Below, piece after piece: positions 1 through 26,340 of a DNA stretch of 64,000 nt (position 1 is the stretch's first letter; each line of letters begins with the position of its first letter). Both the position numbers and the translations under genes were made by a program. The stretch comes from Hepsetus odoe. Its lineage: Eukaryota; Chordata; Actinopteri; Characiformes; Hepsetidae. The notes under the pieces were generated by a model, which saw only the letters and a list, made by a program, of their open reading frames with translations, made no database searches and was not told the DNA's origin. The stretch lies in contig CM029368.1 of NCBI GenBank assembly GCA_017165825.1, positions 31,765,100 through 31,829,099 of the forward strand, read 5' to 3'.

Positions 1-506
1 AGTTATTTGTATGATTTTCTTTTGCATTTTGATGCAAAATTAGTTTACACTATCATCGAAAAGGTGAATCAGCACCTTTTTTTAAATTTTTTTTAAGCAA
101 TCTACCCATTCCCTGTCCATTGCTTTATTATAAGTGGGCCAATAGGAAAGCTCCAAAAATCTAGCCTACATTAACTTGAACAAAGATGCTTTCCTTCTTG
201 TACAAAAATCCTGTTTAACGTATGTGAAGTGTTTCATGACAGTGTTACGTAATTACAGAGATTTGCAAACGTTTTAGTGTCCGTGTTCAAGAGGATTTGT
301 TTTCTGCAGACACACACTTCACAGTTTAGCACATTTACGTGCACAATCACATTTAATTTGCTGAAATAAATATACTGCAGGATAAAATAAGTGTAATATA
401 TATATACATATATTTGTAATGTTTTACAGTTAATTTTCCACAGTATGTGCAGCAAATAATAAAAACAGCAGCCAAAAATTTGCAATCATGTTTGTTTTTG
501 CCTAAA

Positions 507-795
507 GGGGTTTATCCTGGGGCAGCGGTGGCCTAGTGGTTAGGGCGTTGGCCACATGATCGGAGGATCGGGGGTTCGAACCCCTGGAGGTCCATTAGGA
601 GGTACCAAGGTACCACCCTGAGGTACCCTTGAGCAAGGTGCCGTCCCCGTCCCGCTCCTCCTTGTGATGGGTTGGTGACCTGTCCAGGGTGTGTCCCCCG
701 TCCTTTGCCCTGTGTGAGCTGGGTTGGACTCCAGCACTCCTGTGCGACCCAGTTTGGGACAAGCGGCAGAAAATGGATAGATGGGGTTTAGCCTG
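507..795 (+). mobile_element. tRNA-derived SINE with target-site duplication
   Basis: The element at 520-782 starts GGGCAGCGGTGGCCTAGTGG (A-box-like) and has GGTTCGAACCCC (B box), the tRNA-type Pol III promoter. Its tail reads like the dispersed fish repeat ending CAGAAAATGGATAGAT. It is flanked by 13-bp direct repeats at 507-519 and 783-795 with a single mismatch, marking retrotransposed insertion. Confidence 0.85.
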
Positions 796-2048
796 AGCTG
801 GTTGGTTGTATGGTTTTTGGCATTGTTGCCTCAAAGTGATAAGGACCTGGGATCATGGGTCTTTTCTGTGTGAAATTTTCATCGTCTGCACCCAAACTCC
901 AAATTTATTTAATTTATTACTTTTTTTTTTTTTTTAAACATATAATTGAATTCTGTGGTGGGATTGATAGGCCTCTTTTATTTAAAAAAAAAAAAGACCT
1001 CAACTAGACCTCATGGTCCCCACATGGAATAGAGATATACCTCTTTTTCAGATTGAAATTAGACTTAAAAGAACAAGTTATCTTACAGCTAATGAAGCAT
1101 ATGGATGTGTTTGATCAAATTCTGCCGGAATGATCCGACAGTAGGAGATTATTCACTGGACGTGTGGTTGAAGTTTCCAGAAAACAAGACAGCTTTGGTG
1201 ATCGTTCCAGAGAAACGGAGCTTACTAACTCTAATTCATCTAAGCCCGAAATCTCTGAGGAGATAGGGCTGTAGACAGAGAACATTACATCCTTTACAAA
1301 AACTTCCTTTTGATTGCGTGTCATCTTTAAACCGTGCTGTGATTTACAGCACAAGAAAATGTGGAGGTGTATCATCTGGTCCAGTCATTTCGCTGGAGTT
1401 CAACCTTTTAAGTGATTTATAAGCTGCTTTGTTTCATCAAGTGTAGTCAGAGCCAGTTTAAGGGCACTCAGTACTTGTTGAGACTGTTTTATAAATTTTT
1501 TTTTGCAGAACAGTGGCCTAAAAGGTGAGGAAGTTAGGCAATGTTTACACAAGGATAAAAATACTGTACAACAGTATTAACTACATAAATAACTACAGTA
1601 TTAACTACATAATATAAACTACATATTTTACAAGTCTTAACACAATTGTAGGTATTTTGCCCATATAAACAAATGATGTTTATTTTATTGGGAAATTCAC
1701 TGCTCTATTTCCTAGTTTTAATAAAACACTTTTTTTGCAGAGTATTTCAAAAGTCTTTAATCGAGAAAATCTATCCGGAAGGTTGGGCTTGAAGCACGTA
1801 GAGAAGAAAAAATATTATTGTAACACTAAAAAGAAAAAAAAGGACACACTTCTACACATTTATTGTACATTTACTGTTAATAAAAGTTAATAAAATGCTT
1901 TTATATTTTTCCCAAATGTTAAGCTCAAAAATCATTGTAATTCATCAGCTACAGTTTTAGTTTTTACAGTTTTCTTTCCTTATTTTCTTTTAGAACATCA
2001 ACAAAACAAAGTGCATATAACTGTAGGACACATTGCTGCCAGGAATAA

Positions 2049-2093
2049 GTGTGTGTGTGTGTGTGCGTGCGTGTGTGCGTGTATGTGTGTGTG
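2049..2093. repeat. GT/CA microsatellite
   Basis: GT dinucleotides with occasional GC and AT interruptions. Confidence 0.9.
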
Positions 2094-2756
2094 AGCTGAG
2101 TGAGTTCTTGACAGCAGCAGTATGGAAGTGCCAGAGAGAATGATCACGCTGTATATGATATCATGACTGCTTTGACCAGCCATCTGCTCCACAGTGGGCC
2201 CCAAAATAGACGCTTCCTCCGAGAAACACGTCTGTCTTCACGTCAGTTATTGAACCTGACAAATCCTGCTCTTCCAGCACACCATTATGGTATTTATTTA
2301 GTCAACGTCTCAGCCCGCATCAAAGGCAGTTACAGCACAGCCAACTTGTGTGATTTAGAGAACACTGCCCATCACTCACAGCTCAAAGCAAAACAGATGA
2401 GTTATTTTAAAGGAATTATTTTAAGATGCTTGGAAGGACTTGGTGTGAGGCCGTGGACATTATGCATTGATGTTTGAATAACAGTACATTCATTGTGTAT
2501 GTAAGTGGGGGAAAAAAATTATGTAGGGCAGATCTTTCTCATGCTAGCAACATTAAATACATTCACCAAGATATATTTAGTCATTTCAGAGGACATTTGT
2601 TTATGTGTTTTCATTTAAAAAATGTACTCCTATCTCACGGACCAATGATTTCCCAAAAGATTTCCTTTTTATAATTCAAAAGTCATTAAGCAAATACAGT
2701 TTTGGCATTTAAAGTGTTGGATCAGTGAACTTTTCAGGTCACTAACAGTGACCTAA

Positions 2757-3018
2757 TAATGGCCACGTTTATCTGGTCGGTAGTTGAAGGGGTTCGATCC
2801 CCTTCCCAATAGGTTTCCCTGAGGTACCCTTGAGCAAGGTGCCGTCCCCGTCACTGCTCCCCGGGCGCTTTCAATAGCTGCCCACTGCTGCACGGTGTTT
2901 GAGTGTGCATGGGTTAAATGCAGAGGTCCAATTTGGTTATGGTTCACTGTCTGCTGTGCTGTGACCGTGACAATGACAAGGGTTTTCACTTTCACTTTTT
3001 TTTCACTTTCACTTATCT
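2757..3018 (+). mobile_element. SINE copy with TTTCAC tail
   Basis: The B box GGTTCGATCCCC and the shared body (GAGGTACCCTTGAGCAAGG, CTTTCAATAGCTGCCC) match the copies at 39052, 42101 and 51885. It ends in a TTTCACTTTCAC repeat. The A box is degraded. Confidence 0.8.
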
Positions 3019-3219
3019 GCAAAATAACAATGGCTACAGAGAACGTTATATCAAGCATTAACTATGGTGGAGGATCTGCGAAGCTGTAGGGCTGTTTCTG
3101 CTTAAAAGGGCCTGGCAGTATTTTTCACTTTCATGTCGTGATGGATTCTCTGATGAATCAGCTGACTTTAAATTTCAATCTAGCTTCCTCTGCCAAGTAC
3201 ATAAAATTAGGTTGTGGTT

Positions 3220-3475
3220 GGGTCTTCCAGCTGGACAGTGATCCAAAGGATCCATCAGACCCCTCAAAAAGGGTTAAATGAACAAAAGATCAAGAGTTAG
3301 CAATGGCCATTGCAGTCCCCCAATCTGTATCCAATCGAGCTTAAGAGGAGTTCACAAGAGAAAGCCCCAGGTCTGTGGAGAGATTCTTCTGTCTTCTAAA
3401 ACATTAGAAAGGCTCAGTGCTGCTATGTGGTCAAAATGAGAGAAAAAGCTAAATGAGAGTGCTAATGATCAATGC
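3220..3475 (+). mobile_element. Possible Tc1-like transposon fragment
   Basis: Phrases such as CAGCTGGACAGTGATCC, CTCAAAAAGGGTTAAATG and a run around CCAATCGAGCTTAAGAG resemble the DNDP...SPDLNPIE catalytic region of Tc1 transposases. No terminal repeats or open frame remain. Confidence 0.4.
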
Positions 3476-4562
3476 GCATGTTTTTTGCAATAAAATTGAA
3501 TTTCTGCTATTATGGCTTTTTCTTGCGGTAATGGTCTCGTTTAAAATGGACATATTTTCTTTATTCGCCGATTATAGACATCATTTTAAATAAGGGAGAC
3601 AATAAAAGTGGATAATGCTGTAATGCAGCATATGCTCTTCATGAATTAATATTAATAAATCTGACATCTGTTCCATTTCCCAAATCTCATATTATCGTAT
3701 CATAGAGGTATGCCTCATTAAAAGTATGACACCCTGGCTCTCCTCCAGTCTCATTTCACTCCTTATTATGATTCAAATGAATCCTGTTGGTGAACATTAT
3801 AGGGTTTAGCATCGCTAGGCAATGTAATGTGTAAAGCAGAAATCTTGATTTGCAGTTCTGACTGATACTCGTTAAACGGAGTATTGGCCATCAGGAATCG
3901 GCTGGAAAATGAAAACAAATAAGTAATATAAATTTTTATAATTATAACATTTTGAAAACAAATGAAGCAGATTATAGTTGTGTTGATTTTGAAAGTGTTA
4001 CCCAGCATTAATATTAATATGAATGAGAAAAGTCATGAAACACTTAGCAGAGAAATACTTCAACAGTTTTTTTGCCCTTATTCTGCCTTCTGTGTGGTGC
4101 TAGTGGTAAACAGAGATGTTGTTTGTGTTTGTTTATTAATACGGCTTCCCAGAATCATTTTAAGCCACTTGGTGGTGACTCATGGAAAATCTGGTCCAGA
4201 GCCATTTGCTTGGAGTATTATTCAATGTTTGTGGTGTCTTTCTTAAATAGTCTTTTTTGCTTGAAGCAATACATGTGCATTTTCTTTATTACCAACACCG
4301 ATCAACTTAACCCGACTTTTCAATACTTGTTCATTTATTCGGTTTATTAAATAATGTATAATAGTAACTGAATAATGCATAACAGTTTTGAAATAATTTA
4401 TAGTACTGAATATTGCGAAGGTATTCAGTAATTCAGAAAAAGTGATTAATAAATTCTTTCCTTTTTATATTATAGGTTATAATTTATACTCCTTGCAGAA
4501 GAATGTATAGTACTTGCACAACATACTCTTACTTGTAGTTCTTTTCTGAATATTTTAACCAC

Positions 4563-4645
4563 TACTGAATCATTTCTAAAACTTACTGAATCATTTCTAA
4601 AACTTACTGAATCATTTATAAAACTTTCTGAATCATTTTCTAGAC
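4563..4645. repeat. 21-bp tandem repeat, about four units
   Basis: The unit TACTGAATCATTTCTAAAACT repeats at 4563, 4584, 4605 and 4626 (last copy diverged). Because the period is a multiple of three, a minus-strand frame reads a 7-residue repeat; there is no sign it is a gene. Confidence 0.85.
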
Positions 4646-5559
4646 ACCGGAAAATGGTAGTTGTTAGCAAATCATTTTTCAGCAGTTAGCGGGTAGAAAT
4701 TAAAAAATAAATTCAGAAATCAACTTAAAAAAAGATCAGTAATAATCTCATATTCCTAAGAACCAAGTAATCCCTTCCTATAAAAACATATAGCATTACT
4801 TAATTTTTTAAAAAATGGGGAAAAATGGCACCTGGAAAGTGTTTAACCCTAAAGCCTGAATTTTTGGCGGGCTACCCCCGGGGGATCAGATTATTCACTT
4901 AACCTCTGACCGGATTCAGACCTCATTAGCAGCAAGTGCCAGTCTGAAACACTACAAACAGAACCCTTTTTGAACGTGAGAACCATGAACGTTTTTCTTG
5001 CGATGTATTCTATAGAAATTGTTTGGGGTCTAGTCAGTAGGTATAGCGAAGTGTCCTAAGGTTGTAAAATAGAATAGATCATAAAAAGAATTCATTTCTA
5101 GATATTTAGACATTTATTTCTGGACAATAGATGTTTTACATGTTTTTATTCATTAATTTTACGTAGTTAAATCCTTTGGGAAAAACAATATTTATGAAAC
5201 ATATTTTACAGCAATGTCATACGTAGAAGTACTACTTATATTAGTTAGATTGAAGATATGATCATTTTTGTAATAAAAGGATGACTTGAACACATGGACT
5301 TAAAAATGGACAATTTACAGATTTTGTCAAAATTCAGTGATGATTCCATAAACCCTCAATGAAATGTTTTTGAAGGACTGTTTGGATCTGCATTTGAGTT
5401 CTGAATGAGGTGTTTGACATCTGTCATAGCGGATTAGCAATGACACATTAACGGTCTATATTAGACATTTCCAAGAATGCAGTCTAAAGACAGTGATCCT
5501 TCACCTAGACTGTATTTTTGCGTTGTTTTTTTTTTGTTTGTCTGAGGCTGAAAATGACG

Positions 5560-7330
5560 GACACTTCAGACAGGACTTAGACGGGCAGTCGAGGGCATTT
5601 CTTTTGTCATATCGTTTCAAACATTTAAGCAGATTATAACCTTTTGGGACCTAAATGAGTATGTGGTTTTTGTCCATGTTGTGACAGAAGAGTGCTTATC
5701 CTAAAGTTTGCTCCATTATGATGTCCTTGGAGGCCAGCAAGATTACTGCCAAAATTAATAATCCTATTGATCAAAACCTCCTGTCGCTGCAGAGAAGATC
5801 AATAAGGGAGGCTTGTAAATGGCGTGGTTTTAGCCCTTGCTTATTGATACATCATTGGCACCTGTACTGGCAGTATCAGTGCTTCCTAATGTGTAGATGT
5901 GCAGCATTGTCCAACAAGTCTATGTCTATCGAGTCTAATCTGTCAGTAATTACAACTAGGTGGGGTGTTGGAGTCGTCTGGGGACGGGCCTGTGTTTTGT
6001 TTGCTTTCCCTCAGCTCACCCTGATGCCTTCATGGGGAAGGTGGCCCAGGCGGCGTGTCGTTTTCAGGTAACACCGTGTCTCTGGGGACATCTGGCTCAA
6101 GAAGCCATGTCAACCCAGGCCCTATCCCCAGTGCTGTGAGGGCCTGCTATCTGAAAATTGTACATGACCAGCTTTGAACCCCTGAGACCTTAGGTGATCG
6201 ATCAGGGAGGGAATAAATGGGTGCAAAAGCCTGCTTGTATGTCCACTGTCACCAAGAGCTGCTGAACCGAACACACAGATCCTTTATGGGCTGCAGTCAC
6301 ACACGGCTGGACTACAGGGATGGATGCTTTTAGATGCTGTGGAAATATTCAGAGGCTAATCATTCCAGTTAGGAGGTTCAGTTGCATAACCTTTACGGTC
6401 TTTTCTGATGGTGATCAATAATGGAAAGTGTTCTGAGCCAGGCTCCTCTGGGCATGGATGCACAAGACCTGAATGAAGGGGGACATGTAAACTTGTGAAG
6501 TTTACTTTTTTCTGCAGTAGAGTTCTGCATGAGGTAAAAAGGTAAGTGCGCTAGTTGAATTTACTTGTGTACTTGTAATGGCATTTTACAAATTTGCCAT
6601 TGCAAGAAATTTAATTACAAGAAATTTACCATTTCTTCTGACTATGAGTGATTGCTGTGGGTGGTGAATTCGGTGATTGAACAGGTTCATTGGCTTGTGC
6701 GTTTTGATTGAGTAGGGATGGTCAGTCCTGAATTAGAATAATGGTCTTAAGCAGTTAGATGTCCAAGCTTGTGAGAAGAGCAGTAGTAGTGGGCAAGGCC
6801 ATGTTTGAGAACACAACTCCTAATCCATGCCGCTTGGAGTTTAACTCACAGTTATGACAGGTGGTGTTACCCCCACGGACCTGGCTTGTTAACTTTTTCC
6901 CTGAAGACCAGTTTCAAGTCAAGTTAGATGCAAGTTAAACCTCATAAGGAATATAATTTAGTCTCTGTTTTCTTATGAATTAATACCCGTTGCTAGATTC
7001 CCTCTTTCGTTTTTTCAAAGGCCTTTTCCTTTCTTTATAAAGGTGAAGAATTTCCTTTGACTCCCTAAATGGTGCAGGAGAGAATAAAAACAAGCAGTTG
7101 TTGTTTGTCATGATAATCGCTTGTCTGAAGCAGTTTGTCTGTTGAGGTACTTTGCAAAATACCCAGAAAGATTAAACCTACGTGTGAGGACATCACCTCA
7201 TCAAAAAGTTAAACTGGCATCAGCTTCTGGTCAGAAGCAGATTTGCCTCAGAGGCCCCGGCTATAAACAGCTGTTACATGTTGATCACTTCGTCTTGTTG
7301 AGGACTGTCTGAACCTGAAGCCCCAGTTTT
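5560..7330. other. Repeat-free intronic stretch, candidate conserved non-coding DNA
   Basis: Unlike the DNA on either side, this stretch has no recognisable SINE, transposon or microsatellite and a mixed base composition. It contains a pair of opposed ATTGATC/GATCAAT motifs (about 5765-5800). No exon signal is convincing. That it is conserved is a guess. Confidence 0.25.
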
Positions 7331-8540
7331 GGTCATGAAAGCAAACTATTGTTCCAGTTGAGCTCTTATTTTTACTTCCTTTTATACACTTAGTGGGCTT
7401 TATCCGCCTTGGTTTTTAAAGGGTTCACTTTTCGGTCTGAGTCTTTTAAGAGATGTTTCAGTCTGTGTGAGCATAATATTTGCCAACAAAACACTTATTG
7501 AAAGATTTCAAATCCCTTGGATCCTATTTGAGGACAAATATTAGAGCAAATAATACTCCTTCGTATAATGAAGGCCAAATACAACTTCTTTTGAAAAGCT
7601 GTTGGAACGTAGAAATATTATTTCTCGATTCAGATAAGTTAATTCTCTTCAGAATTTACTGAACTGAGACTGGACTTTTGTTTGAAGTGTAAAAAGATAC
7701 TGTTTTCAAACTAAATAACATGTTCTTAATAAAATGGCAATAACAGCGTCACAAAAACTATTCAGAATTTAAATATCTGGACATTTATAATTATGGCTTC
7801 AAAACTATTTCAATTAAGTAAAAACTTGATAAGATTCATTCAAATCACCCTGCAAGCTTATATCAGCTTCCTACCTTTTTTAGGGTCAGACAGTATGCAA
7901 GCAAGTTTGCCATACAAGGCTCTAAACTGAGATCTTTTTGTGCACTGATTGATTGATTAGTAATCAGGTCGATCCGATCAGACCAAATGAACGTTGATGC
8001 ATTATCATAATAAAGCAAAAGGTGGTTTATCATATGCTGCAGAATGTCACTCTGTGTCCACTCTGGACCACTTAGGATAATCCAGAATAACATCAATATG
8101 GTTTAGCACAGATTAACAGCCCATGAGGTCATGGAGCGCTTCGTATTGGAAATCAATACCTTTCCGGGTAATGATGCACCCCCTTGCTTGATCCAGCGAC
8201 TTTAGCTTTTGGGGATTTTGACAGTAATCCTATCATCTTGACCAAGATTTTGTCAGATACAGGTATTAATACTGATAATAAAACTGCCTTATCCACTTAT
8301 AACAGCATATTGTCATATTAAAAAGTAGTTCGGGTTAGCTAGGGTGGAGCGGTGAGATATGCGTCACTGGGTTTCACTGTAGCACATCGGCACTGCTGAA
8401 GAACAACTCTAATCTGAAGGAGCATCACCCCTGTCTGCTGCACTTCCAGGATTTGTTCCGAGTCAGATTAGAAGAGCGCGTAGTCATAAATCTTCCTTCC
8501 AATTTGGCAGGCCGAGGGGAAGGTGGGGCGGGTGTTCCTC

Positions 8541-8580
8541 AATATATAAGGTCCGGTGTCCTCTGGACACCTTTCACGCC
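8541..8580 (+). promoter_or_regulatory. thrb: TATA-box promoter of the TRbeta2 transcript
   Basis: AATATATAAG lies at 8541-8550, about 220 bp before the TRbeta2 ATG, in a locally GC-richer stretch (GGTGGGGCGGGTG immediately upstream). A start site about 30 bp downstream (near 8570-8580) would give a short 5' leader with no intron. Two exact inverted 9-mers containing TAATCT/AGATTA lie upstream at 8409-8417 and 8463-8471; these fit the OTX/CRX homeodomain core. The promoter role is inferred from position and motif only. Confidence 0.6.
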
Positions 8581-8762
8581 GTCCGCTTCACGGCTGCAGA
8601 TTTTTACATAAGCGTCTAATACGGCTAATGACGGCAGCTCTTAGATATCCCTGAACATTTCTTAGTGATACATTTACTGTCCTTAAGGCCTAATGTTGTG
8701 ATTTTTTTTTTTGTGTTATCTAGACAACCACTGCTACCACCGTGCCTTAATAGATCATAGTA

Positions 8763-22575
<13,813 letters not shown>

Positions 22576-22647
22576 CAGAGAGCCAGGCTGCACTTGACCA
22601 GTGGTGTCAGCCCTACCACTGATTTGCCCCCTCCTCCTTACTACACA

Positions 22648-22678
22648 ATCACACACACACACACACACACACACACAC
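22648..22678. repeat. CA microsatellite
   Basis: About 15 CA units in the probable thrb 3' UTR. Confidence 0.95.
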
Positions 22679-24057
22679 CAGTGGCGCTAACCACAATCTC
22701 TGCTCCCCTCTGTGAACACGTTAAACGAAGTCTGTCCTGTCACTACTGAGCGTCAATTCATTCCATAGATTAAGAAACAGCTACCTATTTTTTTGATCGG
22801 ACTATCTTTTACAATGCGGGTACATGTGAATAGCATCAATATTTTTGTTTTATTTTTTGTTTTTTTGGTTGTTGTTTTTTTTTTTTCTCCATCTCTCTTT
22901 CTCTCTCTCCTCTCTTGCACTCTTTCTCTCTGTTTTGTAAATTTTTTGTCATTCTCAATTACTCTTGGTGTATTTTTGTTGTACAGTAATTTTATATACA
23001 TACTCTCTAAGTTCTGCCACTGGGCTATTGTATGATCTATGATTGGCATCATGCAGCCCATCTCAAGCAGAAGCTGGTGTGAGTGAGCTTGATAAAAAGC
23101 AGCATGCTACAAAGGAGATAAGCCTCTTTTCCTTAAGGATCTAAAAAAAAAAAACATCACATCAAGAAATGTGTTCATTCTCGAAAAAGTTTACACCTGC
23201 AAAGTCAAAAGAGTTCTCAAGCAGCGTTGAAGCACAGAAAGGCCGTAACGTTAGAAGTGATGTCCGTAACCTTTCCCACACACCAGATTGGGAAGTGGTT
23301 GAAAGCTTAGGTTACCCATCCACCGAAATCACTTTTGTTGATCAATGCCTCTGTGTAGGTGCCAAAAAGTTTTGCTACTAGAGCTTGTGTTCCCCCCTTT
23401 TTTCACCATTACACACCCATCCATCCTCAGAACACCCATCTGTGACTGTCTTGTCACTCTCATAGGAATCCCTATATATTTTACTGTGTCATATTTTGGT
23501 AAGATAGAAAGACAAGCCGCCGACTTCGATGGAAAGTATGAGTTTGCTCTGTTTATACTCTGTCAGACCTGTCAGTCAACCTCAGAATCAGCCATTTGGG
23601 TGATACACACATTCACATACTCATACACAACCTACAAGCATGCACAGCGGTGAACGGTGAAGTCCGTGCCAGTGCAGGAACGGTCCACCGCTTGGTTACA
23701 CAGCGTGACCTCAAGGAGATGTTGAGGAGATTGTATCACTTTCAGTTTGTTTCTCCTGTTTGTTTGTTTGTTTGTTCGTTTGTTTGTTTGTTTTCCTTGC
23801 GATACCATCCTCTAGCATATTACTGCAAAACATGTCACATACCTCTACGACTGGTCATTTTGTTATTTGGTATTTGGACAACAACCACAACACTTTGCCT
23901 CAAGCTTGTAAACTCTCTGTAAAACTGATGCCTTTCATAAGCAATAGACTTGCTCCAAGGTTCAGCTTATTTAGGTCTACACACACACTCACACACACAA
24001 AGTCCATGCACACAAAGCACAGACTCAGACTAAATGCACAGACAATCAGCGCAGACT

Positions 24058-24153
24058 TAGAGAGAGAGAGAGTGAGAGAGCAAGAGAGAGAGACAGAGGA
24101 GAGCGAGAGAGAGAGACACAGAGTGAGAGAGCCGAGAGAGAGGAGAGAGAGAT
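24058..24153. repeat. GAGA-type polypurine microsatellite
   Basis: Imperfect GAGAGA array with CA and GC interruptions; capable of triplex (H-DNA) structure. Confidence 0.85.
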
Positions 24154-26206
24154 GGAGAAACTTGAAGTGCAAAAACAGAAAGGCTTCAGCCCCCCTCCTA
24201 GCTGACTGCTGAGAGCTGTTAGCAGGCTGGCTTGAGGCCACCTGGACATGCAAGTGGAATAGCCATGCTGCAGAGACTTTCCACTGGAGTTACAGTGAAA
24301 AGTGAAAGTGGTGACTTCAACAATAAAAACACGCATCACAGAAAAAAATATTTTACAGTATAAAGGAGGAATTTAAAAAGGTTGTATATTTTCAGACTGC
24401 AGATATTTTTTACAGATGTTGTTTGCATATAATGAACATTTTGCCATTTTACAGACAGTGAAATAAAGCTTATTTCTCCAGTTTCTAACAACATCACACA
24501 GGGTCATTCATGAACTCTTTCCAGTGTTACTTCCCGCCATTCCGAAAAAAATGAACCCACAAGAGAGATCAAGGTCGTGGATCAGATTGAGACCACGAAA
24601 GCCATTCATACGGGACGAAGGCTCCGCCAAGCCTGGCCAGAGAGCTCCAGGCCTGTCCACCTTCTTATACATTTAAAACAAAAAAAGATTGAAGAGAAAA
24701 TCTCAAAGGGATGCAAATTTCATGCAGGTTTGTTTCCATGTGTCTTGTCTAGCAAATTGATTCGAACGAGATCTCAGATGCACACAGTAGCATGGTTTAG
24801 TCAAGTTTCGGTCTCAACTATGTGGCCCTAGAGATGGAAGAAGTCACATTGGGTATAACTCCATTTTCCCTACACTTCGCTCCATCAGCTCACAATCCTT
24901 AGACTTGCAGCCTCATGGTGTATCTCCCACCACCCAGACAGGTTATGTCCTCCTAAGGATCTGACCTTTGGAGGGTTGTTGACGAATGTGAACTGCTCCT
25001 TGAAAGGCTTTCTTATCAAATTTTCCAGTTGCACAAGGCTGCTGTGGGACAGTGAAGTTTAGGATTAAATAGGATTGGTATTTGACTGGAAGGCGATTTG
25101 GGTACCGGAAGAAAAGAGAAGGTAATTAAAGAACATAATCCTGGATCTGATGATTGTGATGACGATTGTAAAATAACAGGGAATGGATGCAAATGGGGTT
25201 GGTATTGGTGGTAATGATGGTGGTGATGTTTGTATTTAATATGAACTGGCTCTGAGAATAAAGGTGGTTTTGAGAAATGCCTCAAGAATGTGCCACATTC
25301 CTCATTATTCCTCAAACGATACAAACTGTAGAGATCCTGTGTATCCAGTGCTTTTTATCAGAATAGCGATAATACCAGCAAAAATGATTTTGTTTCAGTT
25401 ATACAAAGGTTTCACTTATTAACAGTTCAAACGAGGAAGTGTCTCAGGTTTTATGGATTCCTGCCTCCTCTGTACTGCATGAAAGCCTTTTTCCAATGGT
25501 GTTTATTTTTTCATAAGTTTAAAAAGTTTCTCAAAAGGTTGAAAAAATCGTTATATATTATAAAGTTGAAAAGAAAACAGGATGGTACACACCTGAGTGG
25601 AGTGAAAAACTTCAGTGAAGATCCAAACCAACATAAATGTAAAATGGAAACTTTCCAACAGGCGGGGAAGAATGAGTGAAAAAGGAACTTAATGTGTTCC
25701 CAATCATTTCTGACCTTATATCACAGTAATGTAAAAAATCAACTCCAATGATATCATAACACAGAATTCACTTAACCTGGTCTGATCCATGAAACCACCT
25801 GCCATGCCAAATAGAATCAACATCTAGCTCAAATCACCAAAATAATACAGCATCGTTAATAACAGATGAAGGATAGAAAGGCACACACTCTTTTATACGG
25901 TTGTATAAAGAGGTCGTGCATTTTTCTGTTATCTACCCTAGTCATTACTCTGCAGTGCTCACTGTGCACTGATCGCTGGTTTTTCCCTGTTTGATGCAGC
26001 AGACCATCAAAATCTTCTTTCAAAAATGCTCAGATACGTCCTTTATCTTGTCGGGAAAGTTATTTGTGCAGTGTGACAAACAGGCGTTGTTATATATAAT
26101 GATATAAATGGATATATTCGTATACTGAGTGTCAGCAATTCTGATGTTACTTATCAGTTTTAAAGCAGGTTTTTGTGGTTTCAGTTTCAGAAATGTGTGA
26201 GCATTT

Positions 26207-26210
<4 letters not shown>

Positions 26211-26274
<64 letters not shown>
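26211..26274. repeat. TA microsatellite
   Basis: About 32 uninterrupted TA units. Confidence 0.95.
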
Positions 26275-26275
<1 letters not shown>

Positions 26276-26340
26276 CAGCCTGTAATAACATTAAAAATAT
26301 ATATATATATACATATTGTATTAGTAAATGCTTAGTGTAG

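Larger units (their letters stand above)
1..8540. other. Non-coding DNA upstream of the TRbeta2 exon (probable TRbeta1 intron)
   Basis: No exon with conserved coding signal was found here. In vertebrates the TRbeta2 exon lies inside the TRbeta1 transcription unit, so this is likely intron. It holds two SINE copies (520-782, 2757-3018), a possible Tc1 fragment (3220-3475), a GT repeat (2049-2093), a 21-bp tandem repeat (4563-4645) and a unique, repeat-free stretch at 5560-7330 that could include conserved enhancers. Confidence 0.4.
22576..24490 (+). other. thrb: Probable thrb 3' UTR
   Basis: This stretch downstream of the thrb stop has no repeated gene signal. It contains a CA repeat (about 22648-22678), a TTTG array (about 23755-23793) and a GAGA tract (about 24060-24150). 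The first good polyadenylation hexamer in a plausible context is AATAAA at 24462-24467. The extent is inferred. Confidence 0.4.

Noticed and set aside
520..600. Functional tRNA gene
   Set aside because: A and B boxes are present, but the cloverleaf is not intact and the sequence recurs as SINE heads with bodies and tails.
4563..4645. CRISPR-like array
   Set aside because: Units are contiguous without spacers, and the host is a vertebrate.
5718..6071. 117-residue plus-strand open frame as an exon or TRbeta1 start
   Set aside because: The translation does not resemble a TRbeta1 A/B domain, and no donor joins it in phase to the exon at 11303.
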